A DNA stretch of 64,000 bases from Vitrella brassicaformis (Eukaryota > Sar > Vitrellaceae), in assembly GCA_001179505.1 (NCBI GenBank), contig CDMY01000770.1, positions 1 to 64,000 on the forward strand. The letters run 5' to 3'. The position numbers and the translations under genes are program-made. Below the pieces are notes generated by a model, which did not search any database, was not told where the DNA came from, and saw nothing but the letters and a program-made list of their open reading frames with translations. Below are positions 1-13,400 of this stretch, piece by piece. Each line of letters opens with the position of its first letter. Positions within the stretch are counted from its first letter, which is position 1.

Positions 1-13
1 GGGGGAGAGCAAA

Positions 14-37
14 TGCGAGCTTGGATCTGCGAGCTTA
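14..37 (+). promoter_or_regulatory. Two TGCGAGCTT motifs upstream of the first gene
   Basis: TGCGAGCTT occurs at 14-22 and 29-37, 33-56 bases before the preferred ATG at 70. The same word, or TGCGAGCTA, is found upstream of three other genes in the window (19250, 48700 and 48808 regions, 58069 and 58082). A core-promoter or initiator role is inferred from position and recurrence only. Confidence 0.4.
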
Positions 38-69
38 GCTCCAAAGGGAGAGTAAAAAAAGAAGCAGAG

Positions 70-3000
70 ATGTACAGCGACAGGATGGCGACGAGCCGTC
101 CCCGGCCGGCACACGCTTCGTCTGCCGCTCAGCATCAGCATCAGCACGCCAGCAATGGATTTGGCCCTCCACGCTCGAGCCATCAGGAGTGGCAGCGTGT
201 TCCGCCTCGCAATCCATTTGACAACCCGCACCCGCCAAGCAGACCGCCTCCCATCCATCCACCTCAGGCATCATCGAGTCCTTTTCGCTTTGATCGCTTC
301 GCAGAGCAGGTGTGTCAAGTGGACCCCATGGCCGATGAAGCAATGCGGGGACGACCGCCCGTCCCGCCACCGCCCGCTGCCATCCCTCAACCGTCGTTCG
401 GGCAGCCAGGGAGATCACGGCAGGGAGCTGCACCTGCACCACCACCACCAGCTGCAGCGGCCATGGCGCCAGAGACCAACCGCATGCAGAGGGCGCAGCA
501 CCAGCCATCATTCCGTGGCGGCGGGCCGTCGTCGGCATCCTCATACTATCCGCCGCAGAGGGGCGGTGGTTCATCTGCCTACAGCTCGTTCCACCAGCAG
601 CACGACGACCGGGGCGGGAGCAACAGTTTGTATTTTCGCGAGATGCGGCACCTGGGGCTGAGTGCTGGTGTGGTCAACAAGGGCTGGGAGATCGCCACGA
701 TGGAGGACGGCGTGATGGACACGCAGGAGCCGGGCGTGTACGCCGTGTACTCATACAGGTCAGAGAAGGAAGGCACAGCACAGTAGAGGTCACATGACAT
801 GAGATGACATGACATGACATGACATGAGAGGAGTCGGGTGTGGTTTCCTGTCCGGATCTGTGTGGTGGTTGGTGTTGTGTTGGTGCACCCAGTGAGTCGT
901 GGAGGGAGGTGGACATGGAGGTGTGCGAGTGCAGCTGCCCCAACATGCAGCTGTGCTGCAGCCACCTGTTCGCCGTCATCGCCGCTGTGCCGCAGGTGAG
1001 TGACCAAGTGAATGAACCCATTCATCCATAATGCATCCATCATTGCATCCGTGTGCCCCTATCTGTCTGTCTGCCTGTCTGCAGTATCGGTTGCGTTTTG
1101 CGTTGCTGACTGCGGCCAAGCGTGAGATGATCCACAAGGCCGCCACCAGGTCCATCACGCCGCAGAAGATATGCAGGTACGGCCCAAGCTGACACAAAGA
1201 GACACACACGCAGGTGCACATGTGCGAGTGTTTTTGTTTGTGTGTGTTGGACATGACCAACCAACCAACATAGGGACATTTACCGACTGTTCAGCACGTA
1301 CAACGTCGACGAGCTCTACCGAGCGGCCGTCGAGTGCTTCGTTGGCGTCATGTGGCGCTTCTATAGCAAACAGGGGGAGCTCCCAGCAGCCATCCAAAGA
1401 GAACGGGTCGGCTGAGCCGTACATGAAGGCCTGCGCTCCTTGCGACATGGCTCTCCTTCTTTTTTGCAGCCGGAGAAGCGCCTCATTGACCGCGACAGAG
1501 GGCGCATGATCTTGGGCAAGGTGGTGGAGGCCTTCAGGTCGCTGGAGGGCAAGGGCAATGACAAGGCGCAGAAGCTGTCCACTGGCGCACAGCGGCTGGC
1601 TGCCCTCGAGAGCGAGACAGCCACGCTGTGTGGCGAGGAAAAATTCTCCGACCTCCACACTACCGTGGCTGAGCTGCTGACGCAGAGGAACCTCGTCCAA
1701 CAGGAGGGAGTACCGGCACCTGCTGCAGGTCGGTGGGTGCAGAGTGCATGCACTCGCTTCCACACACGCTCATTTGCCGACTGTCTGTCTTATTGTGTCC
1801 ATGTCTTTGTTGTTGGCCAGGCGGCAAGAAGAGCGAGCCCGCCGTGTCGTCTGCCGACGTGGCCAAGGTGCATGAGTGGGTGTTCGGCAAGCACGATGGG
1901 GCTGGTGACCAAGACCAGGATGAGAAGAAAGCAGAGAAGGGCCCGAAGGAGACAAAGGAGAACGTGGCTCTGAGGGTCAGTGAACCACACACCAAGACCA
2001 CCACACAAGGGGTGTGGGAGCCCATGCCTTTCTCCTGCCTCTTCCTCTTGCTTGATCAGGTCATTAGCCAGCTGCAGTCCATCACGGACCAGTCGTCAAG
2101 GTCGTCCCTCGTGGCCCTCCAGCAGCTGGAGGCCAGTGTGGCATCATCTTTAAATGCCGATCGCTTCGACGCACTCGGCCATGGATCCTTCCTGTCGTTC
2201 GTCAACTCGCAGCCAAACCTGACGGACGCCATCAGTGACAAGATTGTGAGCAAGGGACGCGCCGCTTCGTCCTCCGGGGGGCCGCCATCCGTCTTTACCG
2301 ACAAGCTGGGTTCACTGGTGCGCCAGACTGTGCATGCACTCGACGGCCACCTGCAGGATGAGCAAAGGGAGACTCTCACGCGCGCAGTCGACAGAGCGAT
2401 CGACGGTCGGTCAGCCACAGACAAGCGCAGAGACGAAATGAGGCTGTTGTGATTCAATCGCCTGTTCGTGTCATGCATGCAGGTTTCTTCCGCATTAATG
2501 GGGGCCACCAGGCGATGGGCTACGAGTCGGTCGCGGCGCTCGCGGATGCAGCCAAGGGAGAGGCCGACGGGATGGCCATTGCCAGCAGTCTCCTGGCCGG
2601 CGATGACGAGATCGAAGCGCCCTCCGTGCCGGCCAGGAGCATGGTGTCAGACGACATGTCAGCAGCTATGGACGCCATCCGTGCAGCGCCCTATCTGACA
2701 GACATCGGCCAACACATCCAGTGGCAGAGGGTCTTCCAGGTCGGTAGTAAGTACTGAATGTGCATCCGGCGGTCGGTGATCCAAATGTGTCTTTTCTTCA
2801 CCTGTGTGTTCAGGACACTCTCGGCCCGCTGTCATCCTTCCTGTCCCGCCATTGTGGCTCCCTCCCCGCCGTGCAGCTGATCGAGACCCACCCGCACCAC
2901 TACATCAAAGCACCCCTCCGCAGCGACGCCGCTGAGAAGCTGCTGGACAGTCTCGCAAAGCACGACGGCAAGGGGAGTGCTGTCGAGTGGGTGGGCTTGG

Positions 3001-6000
3001 TGGCCGGGTGCGGCGGGGTGCGGCACGTGCCCTGGGGGGTGGTCAAGACGGAGGGACGGAAGAGACTTGCTGGTGAGTAAGGGGTGGAGGGCTGAACGAA
3101 GGGTGCGTGGTGGAGAGGAGAGACTTCTTCCTTGGTGTGTATGGTTGTGCAGGCATACCTCTGGAGGAGGGTGCGTCATTTCTGGCTGACTTCATCGCAG
3201 CGCTGCCGGATGCCTTCCTGTCGTCGACGCTCATGTAGGTGCATGACCATGCGCTGCCGACTCATCCATCATCCCTGTGTCTGTCTATCTGACTATGATG
3301 GATTACCTATCTCCTTTGCCATCAGCCATCCACTGGTTATCGCACCCCTGGTCGACACACATGGACAGGACATCCTGCATACGACTCTCAAACACGCCAG
3401 GTGAAGAGAACATAAATCTTCCATGTGCGTACACGTGTACACCTGTCGTGTGTGCAGCTCCCCCTCTCTGACCGCCCGCCTGCATCAGCTGGGTATCGAC
3501 TGCACCCTGCAGCCCTGGATCAACCACCTCAAGGCCACTCTCCGCCACACTCAGGACACCCCTCACCACCAGGGGACGGCCGTGCACCAGCGGGATGTCA
3601 AGATGGTGGATCAAGGGAGAGGCGATGCTGAAGAGGATGACACCGGCGAGGTCATGTTCTGGAAGAGGCCACAGAGGCAGCAGCAGGACAAGCAGCCACC
3701 ACAGCAGCCAGGACAACCGCCACCACAGGCACAGGCGCAGCAGCCCTCTGCTCCTGCTGTGCCCGCTGCTGCACACACATCACCTCAGTCCAGCAAATCA
3801 GGTATGCACGTCACACAGAAGCCGCGGCCATTTCATGCACTTGTCTGTCTGTCTGTCTGTTTGTCTCTGCAGACGCCCGTGCGGTCGTGTCGTCGATCCG
3901 CCGCGACGAGTTCGGCATTGGCTACGACGACACGAGCGGTGTGATGGCGCGGCAGAGGGCCCGGCTGACGAGGGCACTCAAGAGACTCACCGAGGACCTC
4001 TACGCCGGAGAGATACACCTGCAGGCACGCTGAGGGAGGACGCCAGACCACCTCGGGTGTGTGTTGTCGATGTTTGCTTGCATGTGTGTGTGTGCAGATG
4101 GAGCTCATCCAAAACGCCGACGACAACATGTATCCGAGAGGAACGTCGCCCACGCTCCACTTTGTGGTGCTGAGGGAGGGCCTGGCGGTCTTCAACAACG
4201 AGAGCGGCTTCACTGAGGCGGATGTCAGGGCCATCTGTGACGTCGGCCGCTCCACCAAGACCAGCGCCCTCCGGCCAGCCATCGGGAAGTTCGGCGTCGG
4301 CTTCAAGAGTGTTTTCTTCGTCTCTGACAGTGAGCGAGATCCCCGCACACACCGACACCCACACAGACAAGCATGTGAGCATCTATCCGTGTCCTTGTGT
4401 GTGTTCATCTCAGCCCCGACTCTCTTTTCCAACGGCTATGGCATCCGGTTTGACGCCAAGGACCCCTCGGGCATGGGCTATGTGCTGCCGCAGTGGGTGG
4501 ACGGCACAGCGGCCGAGCACCTGCCTGCAGCAGCGGTGGCGCACATGAGTGGGGCGTGGCAGACGGCCATCTGGCTGCCGCTGAAGCGGGGCATGCTGCA
4601 CACCGACCGGTGGGAACGGGGCATCGCCAAGAAGATGACGCAGCTCAGCGGCTCGTGGCTGCTCTTCCTGCGGCGGCTCACACACATATTGTTATACGAT
4701 GGGCTGACTGACCGCTACATCGACGTGCGGAAAGAGGTGCGTGCCGATGGGGCCGTGAGGGTGACTGATGGAGAGGGCAATGAAGAGCTGTGGGCTATTG
4801 TCACGCACAAGGTCACCGGCACCACACAAACAGGTGCGCAGACACACTTACCACCGACGACATATTGGGCATGTGTGTGTGTGTGTGTGTGCGTGTCTGT
4901 ATGTGTCAGACACTGAGATAACGATCGCTCTGCCAATGAGTTCCGATGGCGAGGCGTCGGCCGACGACCGCTCTCGCGACGTGTTTGCCTACCTGCCCCT
5001 GAGGAGCTTCGGCTTTCGGTTCGTGCTGCACGGAGACTTTGTGGTGCCCACCAGCAGAGAAGATGTTGTCAGGTCAGATTGACACAGACAATCACACAAT
5101 CCTACACGCGCACCGCACCGTTCCCACGTGCATATGACATGCGTCAGAGGCCACCCGTGGAACGAGCATCTGCGGTCGAGTATCCCCGCTGCCTTCATAG
5201 CCGCCATCGACCACGCCAAGAAGACACCCGTCACGCCCCTCACCTACGGCATCCTCAACTACGTGCCGCGAGAGAATGAGCTTCTCGGTTTCTTCGCCCC
5301 CGTCGCCCGCCTGATGCGCACCGCCCTGCAAAGCCACCCCTGTGTGCTGACGGCCAGCGGCAAGTGGGTGGTGCCCGCGAATGCCCTGATGGCTCCTGAG
5401 CTCAGCAACGAGGGCGAGGAGAGGGGCGTCTTCGACGCGATGGTGAAAGCCCCTGTGGTCGCAGCCACCCTCGGCAAAGAATATGTGCATCAGGAGGTTA
5501 GCAAAGCAAAGCACAGCACGAGATTCAGACAAGGTGGGTGGATACACGGACACACGGGGATGTGTCCTTTCTCGTCTTCAGGTGCTCAAGCGCGTGAGTG
5601 CGGCCGTGTTGGTCTCTCTCGGTATCCGTCACTTCAGCCTCTTTCACATGATCGAGCTCATCAGCCACTCGCTGACCCACCAGCCCCCCACCAGCCAGCA
5701 GATCGCCCACTGCCTGGCCCTCATCGACTGGCTCTCAGAGGACCACACTCTCTCACGCCAGGACGTCAGCAGCGCATTCAAGTCGCTGCAGAAGATACCC
5801 TTCCTCCGTCTGGCCACTGGGGAGATGGTCTGCGGCGGCGGAGATGGCGGCGAGAGGGTGTATGTGGAGGCGGACGGCCAGCGCTTTGACTACGGCTTTG
5901 AGGCCAACGTGCGAGTGCTGCATGGCGACATCCTGGGCTGCTTCGACACCGACACGGAAGCCGACACGCAGGACAGCCGCTCGTTGCTGCTGTCAGCCCG

Positions 6001-9000
6001 CGCCAAGCGGTCCCTGCAGCGTCTGGGAGTGCACAAGCTCACCCCTGACGTCATCCTCTCCACCATCATCCTGCCTGCATATACATCGGGCACCGACCTG
6101 CCCCCGGCCTCTCTCGTCGGTTATCTGGCCTACTGCTTGCACCACCAAGAGACCTTCCTCGCCCTCATGACGCAGCAGCAGGAAGCAAACAACACCACGA
6201 CGACAATGCGGCCGCGTGTGCGCGTGATGCTGGAGAACGGCTCCCAGGGCAGGCCGACCGACGTCATGTTGACGCAGAATTGGGGCGGGCGCGTGGAGTG
6301 GGAGGACATGATGGACCAGGAGAGCCTCGCTGGCCTCTCGTTGTCCGCTGCTCACCTGAACTATGGCTCAGCCATCGAGTGGGGGCGATTCCTCAAGAAA
6401 CTCGGCGCATCAGAGTTTCTTGCGATGGAGAGGGTGACGACGAGCGCGGCTGAGTGGGGTGATGCCGTGGGCGGGCGCGAGGGCACTGTGGAGGACTGGA
6501 GGGCTCCCTCTCTGGAGCCGTTCTTGCAGACAATGAGTGTGGAGAAGGCCCAGATGTTCTATGACGCGCTGCAAGTGCTGTGGGGCGACCTGGCGGCGTA
6601 TGCGTCTGTGTCTTTCACCAGCACCGACGGCTCGACCAACGAGAGACTGACGGACGTGCCCTCTTCCTTCATCAGGACGCTCCGACACATCCCCTGGGTG
6701 CCCGGGGAGACCGAGGACGAGCGCCTCTACGCGCCATCCTCCCTCTGCCTCCCGTCGTCCCCTCTCGCCATTCTGTGCGGCGGACTCTTACTCCAAGCCG
6801 ATGTGCACCACCACCATTCGACAGCAGTGGCGACGGGAATTGGGCTGCACGCAGAACCGACCGTCCCGATTGTCTTCTCGCTGCTCAATCAGCTGAGGAA
6901 GGCCATGGATGCAGACGCGGATCAGGACGACATGATGGCGGTGGACCATGCGCAGCTGACGGCGTTCCCCCTGGTGCTGAGTCAGGGGTTTAGGTCAGCG
7001 TGTCGCGACGGCGGGAGCATTGTGGGTCTGTATACCTTCCTCTCCGAGGCCGCGAGCGACGTGGACACCGCCAGGCTCTTCAGCTCGCTGCCCCTGATCT
7101 ACATCCCGACCCGGGGGGCCTTTGCCTTGTCGACGGAGGTGTTTTGGTCGCTGCCGGAGGGGTGCGAGGGCGCCTTCTCTTTCCCCCCTCTGTGTGAGGT
7201 CTACCCCTACTCATTGCGGGGCTGGTTCGTGCAGCAGCTGGGCGTGGACGTGCTGCCGTCGGTCGACCGGTGTGTGAGCGAGCTGGGCGTGGTCACACAG
7301 GGGGACGATGAGGAGGGCGACACCCATTCGGAGCCGAAACGGAGGCGCCTTGTTGAAGGTGAGTGAGTTAGCAGAGGCAGGGAGGACAGGGACACGCGTC
7401 TGTCTGCATGGGTAGGGTACATCCATCGGTGTATCCTGCATGCATGCATGCGTCGCGTCAGGCTGGGTGCCCTCGTCCAGCCCACCGTATGACTGTGTTG
7501 CTGCTGCGGTTGTGGTGGCTTCAGATGACCGCATCGCCCAGGTCGCATGCCTCCTTCTCTTCGTCGCGCAGCAGTGCCCCAACGACGAGCTCTTATCTCG
7601 CCTGTCCCGCCGCGCCTTCTTCCCCACGCAGAATGCCAGGCAGCACAGCGAGGGCAATGTCCGCTATGCCTCTCCATCCGATGGGCTGATCATGGCCACG
7701 ACGGCCAGGAGCAAGCACATGGCGGCGGAGCACTTCCCCGACCTGCCGATTGTGTGTGCGCTGCCCCCTGCGATGGAGAGGCGGGCGGACGAGTGGCGGG
7801 AGCTGCTGAAGAGAGTGGGAGGGGTGGAGCTGAGCGAGATGTGTCGGGTGGAGGTCAGCAGGGGTGGCCGGGGCGGTCAGAGGGACGATGTGCTGAGGAC
7901 GCGGGTGCTCAATGAGCTGCTGGGATATGCGCAACGCTTCATGGCCTTTCATAGAGAAGAAAGGTCAAACGACAGACAGACACCACACCCGGACAAAGAA
8001 TCTCTGTCTTGTGTGTCATTCATCTCATCGACAGGCTGGCGGAGCTGCAGAGCGACCCGGCATGGCCGTCCCGTCTCGGATCCCTCACCGTCTCCCGCGC
8101 CCCCTTCCTGTCCATCCGCTTCACCCTCTCCCCTCCCCCCCACACCAACATGCAGCCCTTCTCCTCAATCGCCCGGCATCGTGACGCATACCTCGACGGC
8201 AATGAGCTGACAGTTGTCGTCAAGGACTCGTCCGCCGACCTGCCCAATGAGGTGTTTCCTGAGTTCACACGGCTGCTGTTTGCTGATGGAGAGGCGGACA
8301 GGGAGATGGGGACGTTCCTGTCGGTGGTCCACAGCATCCGTAAGGGCGGCATGAGCGACGCGGCTGTAGAGGAGTTCTTGAGGAGCGTCCATGGGATTGG
8401 GAAGCTGCCAGGGGGGCCGGGGGCTGACTGGATGGCGACGGTCATGCCATTCCCTACCCATGCTCAGGGTGGACCAGGTACACACCCGTCCATGCGACCG
8501 ACACACACACGATCGCTCTTTGTGTGTCATGTTCATTCAGGTGTGTCCCCCTCCCCCCGCCCCTCCCCCGCTGCCGTTGAGGAGATGGCCATCGACGACA
8601 TCCACGACCCAGCCGCCCCTTCATCAGCACGCCATGAGGACGGTGACAGCCCCATCATGGCGGCGTGTCGGCTCGATCGCATCGACGGGCAGCGGCCGAC
8701 GCTCGCCGACCACGAGAAGAGCAGGCCTCTGAGGGACAGGGAGGCAAAAAGAGGGGGCGTGCATGGCGACGCTGCTGCTTTGCGGCAGTTGGCCATGGAT
8801 TTGGACCTGGATGCCGAGGACGATCATGATACAAGGGCAGACGGCGAGCGGCGAGTTGGCACGGACGAGGGGGCAGCTCGTGACACCGACGATGGCGACA
8901 AGGACAGTGAGGAAGAACTGGTCATCATCGGTGGAGGGCCCCCACAAGCAGCAGCTGCAGCTGCAGCAGCAGCAGCAGCAGCTCCAACAGAAGACAAGAG

Positions 9001-9945
9001 GGGCGACAGACCAAGGGCGGCTGTACAGGACGGTGACCGTGAGAGAGAGAGGACGGCGTGGAAGCCTTCCGTCGGCCCCTCTGTGGCCAGCGCGATGCCG
9101 TCCACGGCCGACAAGAACTTCGAAATGACGACAGAAGATCTGCAGGGCTTCTCACTGCGGCGGGATGACGGGCGGGCGCTCGACGTGCCGACAGCAGAGA
9201 ACCCACTGGAGAAGGAGCACCGGAGCAAAGTTGGCAAGTGGGGAGAGGACTTCGTGAACCAGTACCTCATGAGCAAGCACGCGGGCGCCGTGGCCAGGGG
9301 CGACCTGACGGTCCGCTGGATGAACTGCGACGAGGAGAGCGGGGAGTGTTACGACTTCGTCATTGAGGTGAGGCATCCAACAGGAGCCATGCACGAGCAG
9401 CAGCACACACCTTTGTGTCTGTGTGCGTATGTGTGTGTCAGCATGCCGCTGGTCGTGCTGATGGTCCGCTCGAGGACCGTGCTGGGTATGCCGAGTACAT
9501 CGAGGTCAAGACCACCACGGACGAGGCCAAAGCCCTGTTCGAGGTGGGTGGGTGGGTGGGCAGACGAACCGAACCCCGCCTGCCCTGCACACCACACCGA
9601 TGGCGTGTGTGTGTGTTGTGTTGTGTGGTGAAACGCAGATGTCCTATCGCGAGTGGCATTTCGCGCAGATGAAGGTATGAAGGTTGGTGGCGGATGCATT
9701 CATGGCCATGGAGCATGTGTGTATGCATGTCTTGTGATGTGTGCAGGGCGACCGCTTCTCCATCTATCGCATCTTCAACGCCGGCAGAGAGCAAGTCCGG
9801 CTGCTCAGGTACCTAGGTGTGCAGCTGTCACCAGACAACGGGCACATTCATCTTGTGCCGGTGTGTGTGTGTGTGTGTGTGCAGGATAGTCAATCCTTAC
9901 CGCCAGTGGAAGGACAAGCGGATCGGCATCTGTCTGGCGCTGTGA
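70..9945 (+). CDS. NO VEIN-like giant protein: SWIM zinc finger + GHKL (HATPase) domain + DUF3883
   Basis: Spliced model of 25 exons (70-758, 893-995, 1085-1176, 1274-1406, 1470-1728, 1821-1975, 2060-2405, 2483-2739, 2814-3072, 3153-3234, 3326-3400, 3458-3801, 3873-4024, 4098-4329, 4414-4833, 4910-5072, 5148-5496, 5582-7358, 7462-7963, 8035-8477, 8541-9367, 9442-9543, 9639-9674, 9747-9808, 9885-9945); all phases match, giving 2639 aa. The N-terminus is Pro/Gln/His-rich. Residues ~238-255 carry CEC...CCSH, a SWIM-type zinc finger. Near residue 984 is LIQNADDN (N-box of GHKL ATPases), followed by GKFGVGFKSVFF, as in sacsin and plant NO VEIN. The last ~200 residues match the DUF3883 pattern (KVGKWGEDFVNQY, YIEVKTT). 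Plant NO VEIN is a nuclear protein of similar size, so a nuclear or chaperone-like role is inferred. Exon 13 appears to use a GC donor. An in-frame ATG at 13 is an alternative start but lies inside a repeated promoter-like motif, so 70 is preferred. Confidence 0.85.
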
Positions 9946-10476
9946 ACGTGTACGTCCATAACAGACAGGCGCCATAATTAATTACTTGCGTATGTAGTGG
10001 TCTCTCTCGATGTGTGAAGGTGTGCATTCACGCACTGCAGACAGAGAGATAGATACTCGGTCGGTCACTAGTCGGTCAAGCCAGCCAGCCCACCAGCCAC
10101 GTTGTGCTCGCTCACCGTCATGTCATGTACAGCAGCTGTACGACTCGTGCCACGGTTTATACGTATCCGGTGATTCGGATCATGACCGACCGCTCCGCCA
10201 TGGGGGCTGTTTTCGCCCCCACCCGATCGCCATCCCCTCCGTCCCAGATTGTCTCAGCCTCGTTGCTCTCTCTACCAACGAATTGCATCTCCCTGGGTTG
10301 GCAGCATAGCATCTATCGCACAGAGCCTCCCTCCCTGGTCGGCGGGCAACCGTCTTGAAGCTAGCTCTTGTTCTCGCCCGCACATCCAGCCCACGCATGC
10401 GTTCTTTTCTCTGTTCGCGTCACACCCGCTGGAGCCCTGATCTTTCCATCTAGGCGGACGGCTGCCAGCGAGTTCC
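9946..10476. other. Intergenic, tandem genes
   Basis: 531 bases between two plus-strand genes. It should hold the 3' UTR of the first gene and the promoter/5' UTR of the next. I see no convincing ORF, tRNA or repeat beyond short GGTC and CAGC runs. Confidence 0.5.
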
Positions 10477-13400
10477 ATGGACGTCAGTAAGCAGCAAAAG
10501 AAGTCTGGCGATGGCCGAGGCGATGGCAAGGGCGGTGGCGAGCAGCAGATGCAGGAGGCCCATGCGACGCACCAGCCCGAGGGCTTCCGGATGGTGCAGA
10601 AGGAGACCATTTTGATGGACGATGAAGTGCCGGCGGACGGCCATGGGCAGGGGCAGGAGCTGAAGAGGGAAATTGAGCACCAGGAGCAGCAGCACCAGCA
10701 GCAGGACAATAGCAACTGCAGCGGCCCGGCCCGGCACTTCCTCCCTCCCCTCCCCCTCGTGCAGCAGCACCAGCACGGCACCGCCCCCCAAAGGGCCCAG
10801 CAGCCCGTGTGGCAGCCGCCGACCGTCACATGGCCCATCGCCCCTGGCACATCCGTCGGCGTACATCAGAGGGACACGCTCGGTGTGGTGCCCCCGCCAT
10901 TCGCCCCGATGGACCCCTACTACGGATACCTCTCAGCCGCGGCCGCAGCGGCGGGGGGCCATCCGCCGCCATTCCCCTTCCCCATGTACTTTCCTAACAT
11001 GCCGCCGCCACCGCCAAATGCCCCTCTGCTGGTCAAGGGCATGCCAGCGGTGCCAGCTGTGGTGATGGGGAGGGCAAAGAGCACTGAGCCGGCTGGGGAG
11101 AAGCGAGAGGGACTGGGGGCGGGGACGGGTGCAGGCGCGGGAGGGAGAGGGGGTGAGGAGAAAGACCTGAAGGACTTCGAGATGCCACAGGAAGGTGAGG
11201 GATGGGGGGAGGGAGGGAGGGCGGGCGGAAGCAGAGAGAGGCGTGTATATGGTCTGGTGTGGTGGATGTCTGCCTGCGTGTGGTGTGCAGATGAGCCGCT
11301 TGACGCCGCCCGGCTGACGCTGGCGGCCCGCAAGCTCCTGCAGCTCTCACGCAACAACCTACACCCAGAAATGTACACCGGTACGGAAAGACGTATGTAT
11401 ACCCAGGGACCCAGGCATACATACATGTTCTCACCATCAATCCATCCATCCATGTGTTCATCTGCTGACCAATCCATCAGGTGTGTCGTGGAGTGAGGAC
11501 AAGACGGCCTACCTCCTGCGCACGACCAACCCCTCGGCACACAGCCCATTCTCTCTGCCCTTCTCCCTCTTCGGACCGCCCACATTCACACTCAAGGGCC
11601 TCAGGTGAACGAAGAAGCCAACACACAATATACATCAATGCCTGTGTGTGCCTTGTACCCATCACTCGTGCAGGCAAGCATTGGCGCAGGCCATCGACCG
11701 TCGCAACTCACAGACCATCGTCAAGACCGAGGAGGTAGCTCACCTGTTCTCATCTGTCCACCTTTGATAGCTACGGAAGGATTGATGTGTATACACCGAC
11801 CGTCTTTGCTGTTCCCGTCTGTGCAGCTGGCCCTGCGGGAGACGCCCCTGCCCGACGTGTTGCTCACGGCCATGGCCCTGCAGATGATCGAAAACCACAG
11901 AGCCACAGTACCAACACCAGCACACCACCCCCTCCACCTACCCACCCAACACACATGTCTCTCTCTCTCTCTGTGTGTGTGTGTGTGCAGTCGTCGTCTC
12001 CCCTGACGATCAAGTGGCGTCAGGAGGGGAGCCGCCGGGCCTTCGCCATCAAAATGGCGGGCCGCGACATCGGACGGGTGGAGGTCAGCTGATCCCTCCA
12101 CCTATATGGCCATGGCCATGTATGGCTGTGTGTATGACTGTTTGTGTGTCATCACATCAGTTGGCTGGTCGTAGCAAGGAGTGTTTGGAGAGTTCCTTCC
12201 TGTCGGCCCGACAGTGGGTCGACCAGATAGCCATGAATGGTATAAGATGAGGGTGAGGGGATACACAACACAACACATACACAGATGATGATGTCGTGTG
12301 GGGCGGGGTGCTCATCTTCTCTTCTTTTGTCAGATGTTGACGTGTCTGCTGAGTCCAACCAAGTGCCAGCACCAGGTAGGTAGGGTCATTCCACCACATT
12401 ACACACACATGCCTATATCACCCGCCGGTGCCCTCCTGTAGATGAGCTGTTGAGCGCCTCCCGGATGGACAAGACGGCCGACGCCCTCATCGAGGCACTC
12501 CTACAATCCACATCGTCAGTACCCACAACGTCCTTTATGCCTACACAGACAGCCATATCTCCTCTGTGTGTGGTCAGGTATGCTGACCGGTGCCTGATGT
12601 ATGATGGGCACTTTGTGTACGAGGGGCTCGGCGTCTGCTGGGTGAGTGGACTGGACTTGCCACACAATGAATGACAGAGAGAGAGAGAGACAGGTCGGTC
12701 AACCAACATGCTGTGTGCGTCGTGTGGGTGGATGGGTGCGGTGCAGGATCCCGGCCGGTCGTCCTTCACGGTGCTGGTGTCGTCCAAGCGGCCCCACACC
12801 ACGTTCTCCATTAACGGCGGAAACCTTCCCGTCGACCCACCTACACGTAGCCCTCCCCTCCACTCCACCGCCACCCTATGCGGACGTGGTCTTCCTCCTG
12901 TGTGTGCAGTGAATGGCCTCAAGGCGGCGCTGCGCAGTGCCATGGAGCGGCGCAACGAGCTGACGACGGCAAAGGGCTTCTCGGGTAAAGAGACCTGGGG
13001 GTGGTGGTGTGTGTGGGGGCGGTGGTGTATGTGTCGTCACACAGGCTCGGTGCCGCTGCCCGACGAGCTGCCGTCTCCATCGCAGCTGTCGCCCTCTCTG
13101 GCGCCACATGAGATGGACGCCTTAGCCGAGTCGCTCTGCCTCAACACAAAGATAACGTCAGACGAAGGAACAAACAGACCAAATCGAGAGAGAGACGTCT
13201 GCCCACTTAGGTGTGTGTGTGTGATGTCAGTTGGCAGAAGTCTAGCCGATCGTTTGTCGTGACGGCGCCCATCATGCCAGGGGTACTCAGGCCCACGCGC
13301 AACCAAACCACCTCCAGCACACATCACATGTCTCTCTGTGTGTATGTGTGGGTTGGCCATTGCATCAGGTTCGGTCCAAGAAGAGGTCGCTGAAGCTGGT

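Noticed and set aside
9882-9944. TG/CA runs as microsatellites or CRISPR-like repeats
   Set aside because: They fall at intron ends just before acceptor AG in nearly every gene, so they are splice-signal sequence; there are no repeat-spacer arrays and the genome is eukaryotic.
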